This document shows, piece by piece, positions 35,901 to 47,324 of a stretch of 64,000 nt of DNA. The notes below the pieces were generated by a model. It was not told the DNA's origin. It saw only the letters and a list, made by a program, of their open reading frames with translations, and searched no databases. This DNA comes from Leuctra nigra (taxonomy: Eukaryota > Arthropoda > Insecta > Plecoptera > Leuctridae), in assembly GCA_934045905.1 (NCBI GenBank), contig OW203764.1:26400954-26464953 (forward strand), read 5' to 3'. Position 1 is the stretch's first letter. Every line of letters starts with the position of its first letter. The position numbers and the translations under genes were made by a program.

Positions 35901-36345
35901 ACAATGATATGACTCGCCAATCTTTTGGCAGAATAAAATGTAGCAATATTTGCTCAATAAACTGCAGCACCCGGTTGAATTAACTAGGTAGACCTACTAT
36001 GCAGTGATGTGAGAGTGACATAAAATTGTGTGAATAAATTCTTTATTCTTTATAGAATAAAGAATAGATTCTTGATTCTATGCTACTAGGTAGTTATTAA
36101 ATATTAGTTCAGAATTTAGGCAATATCAATTCAGCTTACCAAAATATACCCTTACAAGCGTCGCATTTCAAAGGCAGATAATCTAAAACAGAAAGAGCAA
36201 GAGCAATTTAGCTACAAATGTCAGCACATTTTAGAATAGGTAACTTCATAAATATATCAGAGAAGAGTAGTAGGTATACCTACTGCTTACCAAGTTGGTT
36301 GCACGTAGGATTTGTGCACTGTTCTCCTAAATGTGGTAGCTCCAT
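29829..36345 (-). CDS. Zfand2: AN1-type zinc finger / UIM protein of the ZFAND2 (AIRAP-like) family, six exons, 252 aa
   Basis: An adaptor of the ubiquitin-proteasome and p97/VCP stress response, acting near proteasomes and the ER membrane. Coding exons: 36291-36345, 36140-36182, 35635-35818, 34755-34909, 31866-32016, 29829-29999. All introns are GT-AG and the phases add up to 759 coding bases. The protein begins MELPHLGEQC. Its first AN1 finger (about residues 10-58) runs into KKDVQVPVCPLCN; the second AN1 finger (about 98-134) contains CNDCKLNFCLKHRHPNDHKC. A Ser/Thr-rich linker follows, then two ubiquitin-interacting motifs (SEDEALARALAMSMQ at 197-211; around DEDLMLARAIAESE at 224-237). 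The last four residues, CNLA, form a CaaX box, as the vertebrate ZFAND2B protein also has. Length matches that family (about 257). Intron 4 contains a 1.7-kb fold-back element. Confidence 0.93.
31866..32016 (-). CDS. Zfand2: Zfand2 exon 5, Ser/Thr-rich linker
   Basis: Acceptor ATTTCAG, donor GTGAG. The phase-2 entry fits exon 4 and gives a low-complexity linker ending FSSIQGSL. This is the least conserved part of the protein, so exon choice rests on phase and splice sites. Confidence 0.8.
32526..34226. mobile_element. Fold-back element built of CAAGATCTTG palindromes
   Basis: Ends ATCCCTGCTGAA and TTCAGCAGGGAT are inverted repeats. The left arm (32540-33010) is dozens of overlapping CAAGATCTTG or TAAGATCTTG words, each self-complementary. 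The right arm (34085-34220) is a shorter version. The middle holds a degenerate array of CTATAGTA/TACTACAG words (33030-33690) and a tRNA-like segment (33876-33953). No transposase. It lies in intron 4 of Zfand2. Confidence 0.85.
33876..33953 (+). repeat. tRNA-like (SINE head) segment
   Basis: GGTGGCCTACTCGGTAAGACG resembles a Pol III A box and GCAGGTTCAAAACAC a B box, about 30 bases apart. The cloverleaf does not fold well, so this is a tRNA-derived repeat rather than a tRNA gene. Confidence 0.55.
34755..34909 (-). CDS. Zfand2: Zfand2 exon 4, second AN1 finger
   Basis: Acceptor TTACAG, donor GTAAGT. Encodes VFINKCSVKNCRIKEVVPVL and the Cys/His cluster to EGAAAASRRRA. Confidence 0.93.
35635..35818 (-). 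CDS. Zfand2: Zfand2 exon 3
   Basis: Acceptor TTGCAG, donor GTGAGT. Encodes KEHVSYQNHGCPSAYKKDVQ and VPVCPLCN, then ...DPAKNKRK; ends in phase 0. Confidence 0.93.
36140..36182 (-). CDS. Zfand2: Zfand2 exon 2 (43 bases)
   Basis: Between acceptor TTTTAG and donor GTAAGC. Completes Asp and encodes YLPLKCDACKGIF plus two bases of a Cys codon, in the middle of the first AN1 finger. Too short to stand out as an open frame. Confidence 0.9.
36291..36345 (-). CDS. Zfand2: Zfand2 exon 1
   Basis: ATG at 36345-36343; encodes MELPHLGEQCTNPTCNQL plus the first base of an Asp codon. The donor GTAAGC starts at 36290. The ATG was chosen because the peptide aligns with the family N-terminus. Confidence 0.9.
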
Positions 36346-37570
36346 AATGTCAAGAGACCTTTGGTACAGACGAGACAGTGGCAGAATGAGTGTCTTGACG
36401 AGTCAACAACCACACTTATAACACGTATAAAATGAGTCTTTGTTGTCAAACGAATATTCTAGAAGTCAATGTGACTCACAAAGACTCAGCAACAAATACT
36501 TATGTGGAGGGAGGTCTTATTTAGAAATCCAAATTCGCACGTCACTGTCCCCTGACACAAAATGATGCAATAATCAGGCAGTACGAGAGAGAAATGTTAA
36601 GCTTATGCAAGCCAAAGTAGATTAGTTTGCTACATCGTGATATTATACAGACATTTCTAAAATGTAATAAGTATAAAGAAAAACAATATACTAATCAGTA
36701 AATCACACAGTTCTAACCCTAAATTTTCTAGTAGAAAACTGCTGACTTTCTGTTCTGACAGTGACAGACAAGGCCAGTGCTCTAAAGTGGAAACTACGTT
36801 TACCCGAGATGGGTTACCAAGATGGCGGCTCAGTTTTAGTGTTATTTTCTCATATAAAATGTTTCTCCTTGCTTTAATTCGTAGTTTTAATGTTTATGAA
36901 CTGCTAATATATCTAAATATATACTTATCAATTCATAGAACAGGTTAAATGCGGTCATAAGTTGCTAGAATGCAGACTTTGACAGCTGATGAGCCTGAGT
37001 ATGAATTTACCTTGTATTATGGCGTTTTGTAGTTTTATCCAGCAATAAGTTATTTTTAAATGATTACCCGAACATTGTTTTAGCCAGGGAAGTGATAATT
37101 TTCTTAATCTGAAGCACAACGAAGTTACAATCTAATATTAAAGTCGTTTCTGATAGGTAACCCATTTCGGCCTAAAGTCACACTACTCTAAAGTCTATGC
37201 CAACGCTCTCTAGGTGATAACTTAACAAGCATACCATTTGCGAGGCTCGCCTGGTGCTGCTCCTAGTGCGTACTTATTTTACGCGGAAAGTTTGAACATT
37301 GTACTACAAATTCACACGAGATCCAAACAAATGACATCTCCTAACAGGTCGTCAGTGAAGAAGTGTTGCCAATTTCGTTAAAATTCACTACAATTAAATT
37401 AATACAAAATGTAAAGGAAAATAAGTTTGTTTAAAAAAAACTTGAAACAAGAGAACCACTGAAAGTCTCAAAACTAAGAAAGTAATTTCCTATAAAAGAG
37501 AGTAAATCAAAAAATCCAGATCTGAGGGAGGATGTGATACAAAACTGAAAACAGTAAATACTTAGACTAG
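36346..37570. other. Upstream region of Zfand2
   Basis: No ORF supported. CAAGATGGCGGC near 36820-36833 matches a YY1/Pho-type site often found at start sites, and may mark the Zfand2 promoter region. This is weak evidence, because ATGGCGGC words also occur in the composite repeats. Confidence 0.35.
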
Positions 37571-38500
37571 GAAAACGCTCTGGGTAACGCGTTGATGAGC
37601 GGGCACGGATACGCGCAACACCTCGAACCGAAATTATGTTTATCGAAAATGTCCTTAAAAGCCAATAATTCTTGAATTTCGTCACAGACTTGTATGAAAA
37701 TCTCCAACAATGCCTAAAATATTGGTCCCAATAACCAAGCAAAGTTTTAAGTTGATCGATTAAACCTTTATGATTGAACGATTCCTTGTAAATTTCCAAA
37801 AATCACAGGATCTCGTTCAAAAAAATTTTAAACGGTCATATCAGTTTCATAATATACGTTTGAAAGTTTCTGCTCTAACAACCTTGAAGTGAAGATTCGA
37901 AGATGCCGTGAAATATGAAATTCGAGAAATATGATAGCCAACACGCTAAATATCCGTAAACTGTCAATAACTTTTGAATTTAAACACAGTTTAGTCTGAA
38001 AATTGTCAAAAATACAGATAATGTTGGACCCGATGACCATGCAAAATTTTAAGTTGATCGGTCAAACGGTTCTGGTTTAAATTTCAAAAAAGCACATGAA
38101 ATATTTTTTTAAATTTTAACCAATGGGAGGATTTGGCTGAAAATTTGTAAAATAAGAGACAATGTTGGTGTTAATGACCATGCAAAATATAAGGTCGATC
38201 ACATTTGTCTAAGTCCATTTTCATTTTTCAGCCTATCAGGAGATGTTTATTTAAATTTCAACCAATGAATGGATTTCAAAAAAATTAGGGTCTGCAAACA
38301 GAGAAAGTTGGTTTTACATGTGTGCCAAAATTTCAGATCGATCGGTGAAACGGTGCGACCTGTGTATCGGCTATTAGCAGCCAAAAACAAAAACAAAAAC
38401 AAAAAAAAAAAAAAAAAAAAAAAACAGAGGTCCGTGCCAAAAGAGCCAACAGGAGACGCTCGCTTCGCTCGCTCAATAATTCAAAAATTATTTTTGAAAA
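37571..38500 (+). repeat. Dispersed repeat R1, copy C
   Basis: The longest copy. It starts AGGAAAACGCTCTGGGTAAC and ends with GCTCGCTTCGCTCGCTC. It includes a (CAAAAA)n and poly-A tract at 38382-38423. The ~110-codon frames inside are AT-rich artefacts. Confidence 0.65.
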
Positions 38501-38538
38501 TAAAAAATAATAATTGGGCACGTGGAAAAGATGAACGA

Positions 38539-39299
38539 GGGCTGATCAAAAAGTTCCCGGACTGTATGAATTACGCGGCAATGGAGCGTAGGAGAACGGT
38601 GCGGTTGGAAGTCATTGTTTATCATTAATCTTCTTGAGTACTGCTGTTTTTTCAGATTCCCGATAACCTTCTTTATTGTGAAGTTACAGCTGTTATGGTA
38701 AAACAAGATTTTTGTGTTTGGCGATTTTGTGATAATTTGTGAAATTGATCAAAAAGAGGGTCAGAGGGTCTCTTCAGTTTTGGGAGCTTGGGGGACGTCT
38801 CTTCTCCGGTAATGACACGTTTCAAATAGTTTTCGTCGTCATTTTGCCTTTTTAATAAGTTGCTGGCAAACCATGTCAACAAATTTTAACTGCAAGTTGC
38901 AGATGAGATGGCTGAAAGAGTGTTCCGAGACTTTTGACCGAGAAAAGAAAACACCGAGCTTTGGTTTGTCAGCAACTTCTTGAAATGGCAAAATTACGAT
39001 GAAAACTTTTTGGAACGTGTCATTACCGGAGACGAGACGTCCCCAAAACATCAAAAACTTAAGAGACCCTGTGAAGATACCTTCTTTTTGATCAATTTTA
39101 CAAATTATCACAAAAACGCCAAACACAAAAATCTTGTTTCACCATAACAGCTGTAACTTCCCAATAAAAAATGTAATCGGAAATCTGAAAAACAGTTGTG
39201 CTCAGGAAGAGTCATGCTAAACAATGCTGCCAACCGCACTGCTCTCCTAAGCTCCATTGCCGCGAAATTCATAAAGTCCTGGAACTTTTTGATCACCCC
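38539..39299. mobile_element. Palindromic mariner-like remnant
   Basis: Ends GGGCTGATCAAAAAGTTCC and GGAACTTTTTGATCACCCC are inverted repeats, and the similarity continues through both ~370-bp arms. Each arm carries the same short piece of a mariner-type transposase, reading toward its own end. The right arm on the plus strand has NYDENFLERVITGDETS (38992 onward); the left arm on the minus strand has DDENYLKRVITGEETSPK. The TGDET motif holds the first catalytic Asp; in the left arm this Asp is Glu, and the Trp that usually follows is Ser in both. Not functional. Confidence 0.8.
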
Positions 39300-39478
39300 A
39301 TGCATTGCCGGACATTAGGCCTGATTTACATGGTACAATTTCTTGAACAACATCTGTGTCACATTCCCATTTTTCATACAATTTTGTATTTATTTATACG
39401 ATGCAACTTCTTGTTACAGAACTTGAGCTCAACTTTTATATCATTTACAAGTTAAGTTACAACATGATCTAATTTCCA

Positions 39479-40183
39479 TTAAGGTGGCGCGATCACTCGA
39501 AGTCATAGTCTCAGATCTTCATAATTTTGTGTGTACTTCTTGATAATCACGCCTTACACAATCCCTGAAAAAATTAAACACTTCTCGTGTCTAGTTTCTG
39601 AGATAATTTGAGTTTTCTCCCCCATGTTATCTTACGGCAGCCAAGTAAAATCGTGTCATTTTTAAGCTAAAATGGAGTCCTAATCTTTTTGTACCGTTAG
39701 ATTTTAACAAAAAACTTTTTTTCTGGTAGACATATGGACATACTATCAGGAAAAAAATTGTAAACAATACCAACGTGTGCTATTTTAAAAGTGTCTCAAA
39801 AAAGACAGAAGTGTCTCAAAAGACACTTAACATGGGAGGTATAGGAAAATCATTTTGAATTTGGTTAATAACTTTTAAAATAGCACACGATGGTATTGTT
39901 TTCAATTTTTTCCTGATAGTATGTCCATATGTCTACCAGAAAAAAAGTTTTTTGTTAAAATCTAACGGTACAAAAAGATTAGAACTCCATTTTAGCTTAA
40001 AAATGACACGATTTTACTTGGCTGCCATAAGATAACATGGGGGAGAAAACTCAAATTATCTCAGAAACTAGACACGAGAAGTGTTTAAACTTTTCAGGGA
40101 TTGTGTATGGCGTGGTTATCAAAAAGTACACAAAATATTATGAAGATCTGAGACTATGACTTCGAGTGATCGCGCCACCTTAA
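39479..40183. mobile_element. Palindromic dimer of the TTAA-bounded repeat
   Basis: Begins TTAAGGTGGCGCGATCACTC and ends with its complement and TTAA. The right arm (39827-40183) is a full unit from an internal TTAA; the left arm lacks about 40 bp at the junction, where GTGTCTCAAAAGACAC-type repeats lie. The 17118-17473 copy is the monomer. The outer flanks also match (CCA/TGG), so the target duplication could be TTAA or TA. Confidence 0.8.
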
Positions 40184-42808
40184 TGGAGTGTTGCTCCGTG
40201 TAAGCCCAAGAATCTACACTGCAACATTACCTACTTCAGGAATTAACTTGACCCAAATCAGAAAAGAAAATACGCAAAATAATGTATTTGTTTTGTGTGT
40301 TGCCCTGTTTTGAGAAAAGTGAAAACTTTGCCTCGTAGCTTTGCCTCACCTCTAATATATTTGGACTAATTTCTGACTGAGCTTATGTTCATGATTCTAA
40401 AAAAGTAAGAAAGTATTGTTCAACAGGAAGAAAATACCTGTTTTAGTCTTTTAAACTCGAAGACAGAGTTTTTGTCCAAGACGCACCAAAATGCTTGTAT
40501 TGAGTTAAAATGTACGAAAACTTTTCCAGGGTTATGTGCCGCGGACCCCGCATGTCTCACTGGTAGACAATAGAAATCCTAGCATCACTAGCAGTAGCAC
40601 GCACATGACAGGAGCTGTCAAAATGACGTGTTATACAAATCAGAGAAAATACTACTACAATTCGGCATCAATGAACATGGAAGAACCCTGTATACATTTC
40701 AAGCAGTAATGATGAAGTTTTTTCTCAAATATTCTCTCCCCCAACCCCCCCTCCCCCCACAACGAATCCAGAGACATAACGATTGGTGTTAATTCTCTGC
40801 TTGGTTGGAAGTAATAAAATAAAGTTCTATAATAAAAAAAACTTTTGAAAATAGTGTACCTATTTCGTCACACAATTTTCAAATAAAAATAAGTTTTATA
40901 ATAAGTATGTGGTGAAACTAATACAATGTAATTACTTGTTTCAATAGTTTCAATGGTAAAGTAGTTTCAATGGTTCAAATGAAATAGTTGAAATAATAGA
41001 ATCATTCCAATAAATGATTCGGTCCTAACGAAATTTGAGGAAAATGATTGAGTAGTGTTTTTTAACTAATTAGAGAGCTTCTAAAAATGTTTAAAAATGA
41101 TCCTTGTAAAACTTGGAGTAAAATAACACATACCTATAAAATAATTTTAGGTGATCAAATAGGTAACAAATGTAAGTCAAACATACAAACAAATTACATT
41201 TTGACCTTCAAAATTTTGCCAAGGCTTTACCTCGGACCCGCATGTGGCTGAAGGGCCTTCCTTCCCCCATTGTCCTCGTGCGTATAAGCGAGTGTGAAAA
41301 GTTTGTCTCAATGTTCATATTCAGGATATAAAACACTGATTTTATTTGCATCCCTATTTTGGATTGTCACCCCGGAGGCAAATGTCTAAAATCATCTCTG
41401 TTTCCATGCCAATTAATCACCAAAACAAATCAACTACACTCCACATCAACTGAAAAACAAAAGAAAAATAATATAAATGTGGTGTAGATGCAAAATGTGA
41501 AGGTGGGGAATATTGGGGATATTCATTCCATTTGAACCAGTCAAAATATGATGAAAATGTAGAAATGATGAAATGAAAATGACGCAATGTATGCGCCGAT
41601 CTTGCAATTCATAGTTTGCACGTGACTCATTGTCGGCGACCATCTTGATGGCACAATTCAGAATTGCTGTGATTCTGTGCTTTTTTGGCGATATTTGATG
41701 ATTTGATAGTTTTAATGGTAAATGGTTACCTGTCATTAGATACGAAAAGGAATCACTCATACACACATTACAAAAATGTATTGATACCTCCATTTTAAGT
41801 TAAATCTGACCCGTCAACGTGCCAATTATTAATGTCCGTTTTCGGGGGAAAACAAACTTAAATTTTTAGCATTGCAGGGCCCCTATTCTTGAAATTTTTA
41901 CCACGTCATAAGTTATGATTTAACGAAAAGTCACATGGCTTGAGATAGGACAAACTTCCTTATGATAATAGTTTCAAGAATATCCCCATATAAAAAAACA
42001 AATGAAGTTCGTGCAAGCTGTGATACAACTCATGTCATGGACATAATTTGTGCCCAAACTCGACCAAGAAGTTTAATATTAACCTAATTTTTCAGCTCGG
42101 AGTCGAGTTTGATAACAAATATTTGATTTTTAAGTTAATGATTACATTGTTATGGTCCACTAAAAAAAAGTTTTACTATTTTTCATAATTTTAATGGTTC
42201 AAAAGCTATGGCGTCATTTAGGAAATTTTATTACCAATGTTTACCTTCAAGTTCAGCCGAACTTTAAAATATAAATTAGTCTTTTTTAGTGAATAATATT
42301 GAAATTGAATCGAGGGATGAGCTAAACACATTCACAAGTGAAGCAAGGATGTTGAACCCAATACTGGATTTCAACTGATTTCCCTGGAGATTCCAGAACC
42401 AAGGAGACAATCAAAGTAAGCAAGTAAATGGTAAACCAACACTATACATAAACTCTCCCAATGTATTCAGACTCTTGACAAATACAGTATAAACTCTCCC
42501 CATTGCAATGTAATCAAACGTATAGACCTCAATTCCACGGACCAACTAACCGAAATGGATCATTTACATGCTTGTGGCGCGAAATATACATACAGGGGCA
42601 ATAAAGTATTTTATACATTGGATTTCTAATCAATTATGGTTCATGGAACTCAGTCAGCTTAGATTGTTATAATTGGAATTTTTATTATCCAAGGAATAAC
42701 ATTCGTGGCCAATAATCAGATTTTTAGAATGTACTGTTAGGTATATTATGCTTTTTTTTTGAATTTCAAATCTCCGCCAAAAGTTTACGAATTTTCACGT
42801 AAATAAAA
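40184..42808. other. No gene seen
   Basis: AT-rich. C-rich patch at 40738-40760. A 115-codon minus-strand frame (41446-41793) has no domain, and its His/Leu-rich end looks like non-coding sequence. Confidence 0.45.
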
Positions 42809-43202
42809 CCCAGAAAAAAACACTCCGTGTAAAAAAGGCAGCCAAGTCTCTTTACTTTAAAAAAATTCAACACCGAAAAGGAGTGATATCAAAAAAGGAG
42901 CCAAGTCAATGACATTTCCAAATATTTAATCGTATCTTTGAAATAAAAGTATAAACACCGAGAAATACTTTACAAAAGGACTTGGCGCATCGTTTTTTTA
43001 AAGACATCATTCTATCCTAAAAGTGGAAAGAAATTTACAAGTAGGTACATTTTCCTCTTTCTATTAGAGCCAGAATCTATGAATCAAGCTACTTTTAGTA
43101 ATGACTATTTTATAGTTTTGTCAATGGCGATAGAAGCATGATTTTATGCTGTAATATATAAGTAATATAAGGGTGAAAGAATTACATAACAATTGGAAGT
43201 GG

Positions 43203-43463
43203 TGAGAATGTAGGTTTCTTTGGAAAACTTCCATGGAGTCAGGAGTCAGGATCCTCATCAGTGTGTTGTGTCTAATGTCCGCCCGTCCGATCGGGTAGCT
43301 CAGTTGGTAGAGCTCTCGCCCGGCAAGTGAGAGGTCCCAAGTTCGTGCCCCGGTTCGGTCGGATATTTTTCAAAACAAAAAACCCCGCATATCAATTGCG
43401 GACATCACACATCCCTTCATATCAATTATTATATACATATTCTTACATACATACATACATATT
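43203..43463 (+). repeat. tRNA-derived SINE inserted in composite element copy 2
   Basis: This stretch is absent from the matching place in copy 1. The tRNA-like part (43286-43363) has a 7-bp acceptor stem TCCGATC/GGTCGGA, an A box TAGCTCAGTTGGTAGAGC, a loop with GGC in the anticodon position and a B-box region. Position 33 is C and the T stem has mismatches. The tail has CACATCCCTTCATATCAATT and ends in (CATA)n. ATGTCCGC (43276-43283) pairs with GCGGACAT (43398-43405) around the tRNA part. A relative lies at 60420-60540. Confidence 0.75.
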
Positions 43464-44330
43464 CTTGCAGTACTGTTAATATGGCGATATTAGACTGGTA
43501 TCTTTTCATAATTTGATCTTGACTGAAGGAAATCATGAAACGTTGTCAAATAATTACTAACTAATGGAACACAATTATATATTTTTGAAGTGTCAAGTGT
43601 ATAAAGTTAAATTTTTTAATAGAAATTCAATATGACTGTCTTCTTTGTGAAATGTATTTTTATAAAATGTGTATTAATAGAAATTGTTACATGATGAGAA
43701 GGTATAACGCATGAGACTTAATTATATTCACCACGAAACAATATTACGAAGATTACTATTGTGTATATTTATAGAAAGCATAGACAACAAGTTTCATAGC
43801 GTATATATTCATATAGAAAATATTTTACAGAAGGTATGTATAATATGTACCTAATTGAAAGATGTTTCCCTATTATTCTAAACATTCAAAATGACGGTTG
43901 TATATAAATGGCACATGCTTATGAATAGAAAAATGTCTTTAAAAAAACGATGCGCCAAGTCCTTTTGTAAAGTATTTCTCGGTGTTTATACTTTTATTTC
44001 AAAGATACGATTAAATATTTGGAAATGTCATTGACTTGGCTCCTTTTTTGATATCACTCCTTTTCGGTGTTGAATTTTTTTAAAGTAAAGAGACTTGGCT
44101 GCCTTTTTTACACGGAGTGTTTTTTTCTGGGATATCACTTCTTTTGTTAGTTTATTCATACAGCTTGTAGCACAGCTTGTGTCCGTGCAAGAACTTATTT
44201 CTTTAAAAAAATACGCCTATGCCGATTTGGATACTTAGAAAAGTTGCGTTTGGTATATAAGATTAAAATAATTATCCAAGAAGAATAGCTTTAAGTTTCG
44301 TTACAATCGGTCCAGCCGTTTTCGATATAT

Positions 44331-44860
44331 GACGTCACTTCCGGTTTTAGCAATGGCGGCCGAAAATAATGTCGTCTTGAATTCATAATTATTACTCCTA
44401 CACATTTCCAAAATTTGGTTGCAATCGGTACAGCCGTTTTTGATATATGACGTCACTTCCGGTTTTAACAATGGCGGCCGAAAATAATGTCGTCTTGAAT
44501 TCATAATTATTAGTACAACACATTTCCAAAATTTGGTTGCAATCGGTACAGCCATTTTCGATATATGACGTCACTTCCGGTTTTAACAATGGCGGCCGAA
44601 AATAATGTCGTCTTGAATTCATAATTATTAGTACAACACATTTCCAAAATTTGATTGCAATCGGTACAGCCATTTTCGATATTTGACGTCACTTCCGGTT
44701 TTAACAATGGCGGCCGAAAATAATGTCGTCTTGAATTCATAATTATTAGTCCAACACATTTCCAAACTTAGGTTGCAATCGGTACAACCGTTTACGATAT
44801 ATGACGTCACTTCCGGTTTTAAAAATGGCCGCCGAGAACACTGCAACCTTGAATTTATAA
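44331..44860 (-). repeat. 118-bp CRE minisatellite, copy 2 (5 units)
   Basis: GACGTCACTTCCGG recurs at 44331, 44449, 44567, 44685 and 44803, exactly 118 bp apart. Reverse complement of the array at 7034-7980. The open frames across it are artefacts. Confidence 0.93.
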
Positions 44861-45800
44861 TTATTTACAAAGTACGTTTACTTATATCTATTTTAAAGTA
44901 TAAAGTGGTGAATTTAGCGTCATTTAGCATATTTATGACGTCATTTCCGGTATAGGTCATAAAATGTGTGACGTCATTTCCGGTTTCGATATTTGAATCA
45001 TCAAATATTACTGATTACATAAAGTTGACCGTCTAAATCGTTTAGCGCTGGTTTTGTTCTAATCTGTTTAGCCGTTTTTGAGACATGATGTCACTTCCGG
45101 TTTCAAAATGGCGGCTTCCGGTTGGTTTTATAACAAGTCAAATGAAATATCAAAAGTACAAACGTTACATAAATATCAAGACAATCGGATCAACAGTTGT
45201 TGCTGAAATGCAAATCGATGTATATTAAATTTCATGACGTCATTTCCGGTTTATTTAAAATAATGTTCAGTCTTTTGATATTGATAATCCATATAGATGA
45301 CCGTCTGAAACGATTGGCGCAAATTTCGTTCCGATCGGTCCAACCGTTGACGAGATATGACGTCACTTCCGGTTTCAAAATGGCGGCACAAAAAATTCAT
45401 GGGGACAAGGTTAAATCAGACGCCAAAAGTGCACACGTGGTAAAAATGTGAGATCAATCGGTTCAGCCGCTTAGGCTGTGGCCTGTTTACCGGATTTGAG
45501 CTCCAGCCTACTACTACTAAGATTATTATTATGAAAACCGCCCTAAAACACAGTTTTCACGGCCCTCTAGCGCGCAAAGGGCGTAACCTATTGTTCCCAA
45601 ATTTAGTATATGTTGTAGGGTGGGCCATAGCTCGAAATTAAGATATTTCGCAACAATGTGAGATTTCTCAATTTTAAGATCCAGTAGGCCGAAAATGCCA
45701 CTTTGATGCTTACAGTAAAAGTGGGTTTGCTCCAGCCTTTATATGAGAGTGTGCGCGCGCCGTACGACTTGGCTGGCGTGGAGCGACCGCTCCACTAGAT

Positions 45801-47322
45801 AGTATTTTTGGGTATACTTACATTTTAGGATAGTTATAAAAAAGAGGATTATAGGGTCTTAAGGGGACTAAGTACCAGTCATTCACTGCTCCCTCCCTTA
45901 ATTCAGTTGTTGAGTTTAACATTTACTTGGAATGTCATTGGTTGTTGCCATGGCAGAAGTAATTTCCTAATCATCAACACTTGTTTAAATTTAACAGAGC
46001 AGTGAAAAACCGGAACCAAAATGAATAACTGAGTCAGTATCAACTTATTGCAATTGTGATTTCGTGGGTGCCTGACACTTTCGCTCAAAATTGACTAGAA
46101 TTTCCCTGAACTTGATACACCACTTATACCTCTGCAATCAACGTTTGCTTTTGATTATAGCACGCTTAAAAAGAAACAAGTCGCTCACGCAGCTTGTTAA
46201 AACTCAAAATCGATCTTCATTCCAACAGGTGATCACAATTTTTTACATGTTTGCGAGCGTAATTAATAATTTTGAGGTAATTCAAGAGGCGACAAATAAC
46301 ACTAATTGGGAGTTCAAGCAACACGTCTAATCGTTAATCATTTTAATTGCTTATTTGAACTAGTAATTTAGTTTCTCAGCTGATTAAATTGCTTTCGGGA
46401 GATTGGATTGGGCGGAGAGTGTCAAATTGGGGAAGATTGAAGTGTCAAGGATTTTCTTCCCTGTATTGGCAATGCGACGAAGCATTTCTCATTGTTTCCT
46501 TTGTTTGCAAATGCGGCAGGGTTAGTTGTCGGCGACTCCGTCAGGTGTCGGTATAGCGACCTGCTCGTGGATCGATGAAGCCGTGTCTATCCAGGGACTG
46601 CAACCCCTGCTAGCAAGCGCTGGCTGGATGGTTGGTACTCATTCATACAAGGCTGGGACTGGGAGGGTGAATGGAGCAACAGGCATGCTGCGATGCTTGC
46701 GCTCTACCCATAATGCAACGACTTTCAAGGGGAATTCAGAAGTGATGACTGGATATAGATAATTAATTTTGAATTAGAAAATATATTTGTTTTAAAGATA
46801 ACTTTTGAAAATCAGAAAGATTTTTCTGGAATTTTCGAGATGAATCGATAATTCTTCAACCATATGTGTGATGATTGAAACGTGATGTCGTTTGGTTTTG
46901 TTCTTTGTTGAAGATCTCATTCATAGCACAGATCATTACTCATTAGATACATCAATCATTCGTAAAACATATTTGCACATTTTGACTTGGTGTAATTTAT
47001 AGGGTCAATATGGATGAGCTTTGTATACTTGTCCCATTGCTATATTTTACACTTATAAATCTACCTACCACGATACAATTGAGATTATATACTGTGCTTT
47101 CTTGTTTTATGAATCTTGTGCAACTTTGTAAAATTCGTTGATCTACAAAATCTCCTCCTAAAAGCTAAATTAATGCAGAAAATTGAGATTTCTCTTCCTC
47201 CTGGGTCATCTAACATGGTAACAAGAAGTGCGCATTTTCTTTTTAAATTTTGTCTTCACACTAACCGAATTAAAAAAATATATATTAGCTAAACCTTTCC
47301 ATCTAATTAATAATGCACACAC
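45801..47322. other. No gene identified; GC-richer patch at 46510-46745
   Basis: The patch carries a 78-codon plus-strand frame (46526-46762, non-ATG possible) of balanced composition, but no domain or splice context. It could be an exon of an unknown transcript or a decayed repeat. Confidence 0.35.
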
Positions 47323-47324
47323 TA

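Larger units (their letters stand above)
42809..45800 (+). mobile_element. Composite non-autonomous repeat, copy 2
   Basis: Mirror of 5905-9160: outer inverted repeat 42809-43002, inner inverted repeat 43938-44131, linker, five 118-bp units, diverged CRE/ETS repeats to about 45480, and the terminal hairpin 45778-45795 followed by TAGAT. It has five rather than eight minisatellite units, and a SINE interrupts its inverted-repeat module. Sequence after the hairpin and before 42809 is unrelated to the flanks of copy 1, which fixes both ends. Confidence 0.75.

Noticed and set aside
43286..43363. Functional tRNA-Ala (GGC) gene
   Set aside because: C at position 33, mismatched T stem with extra bases, and a SINE-type tail and insertion history.
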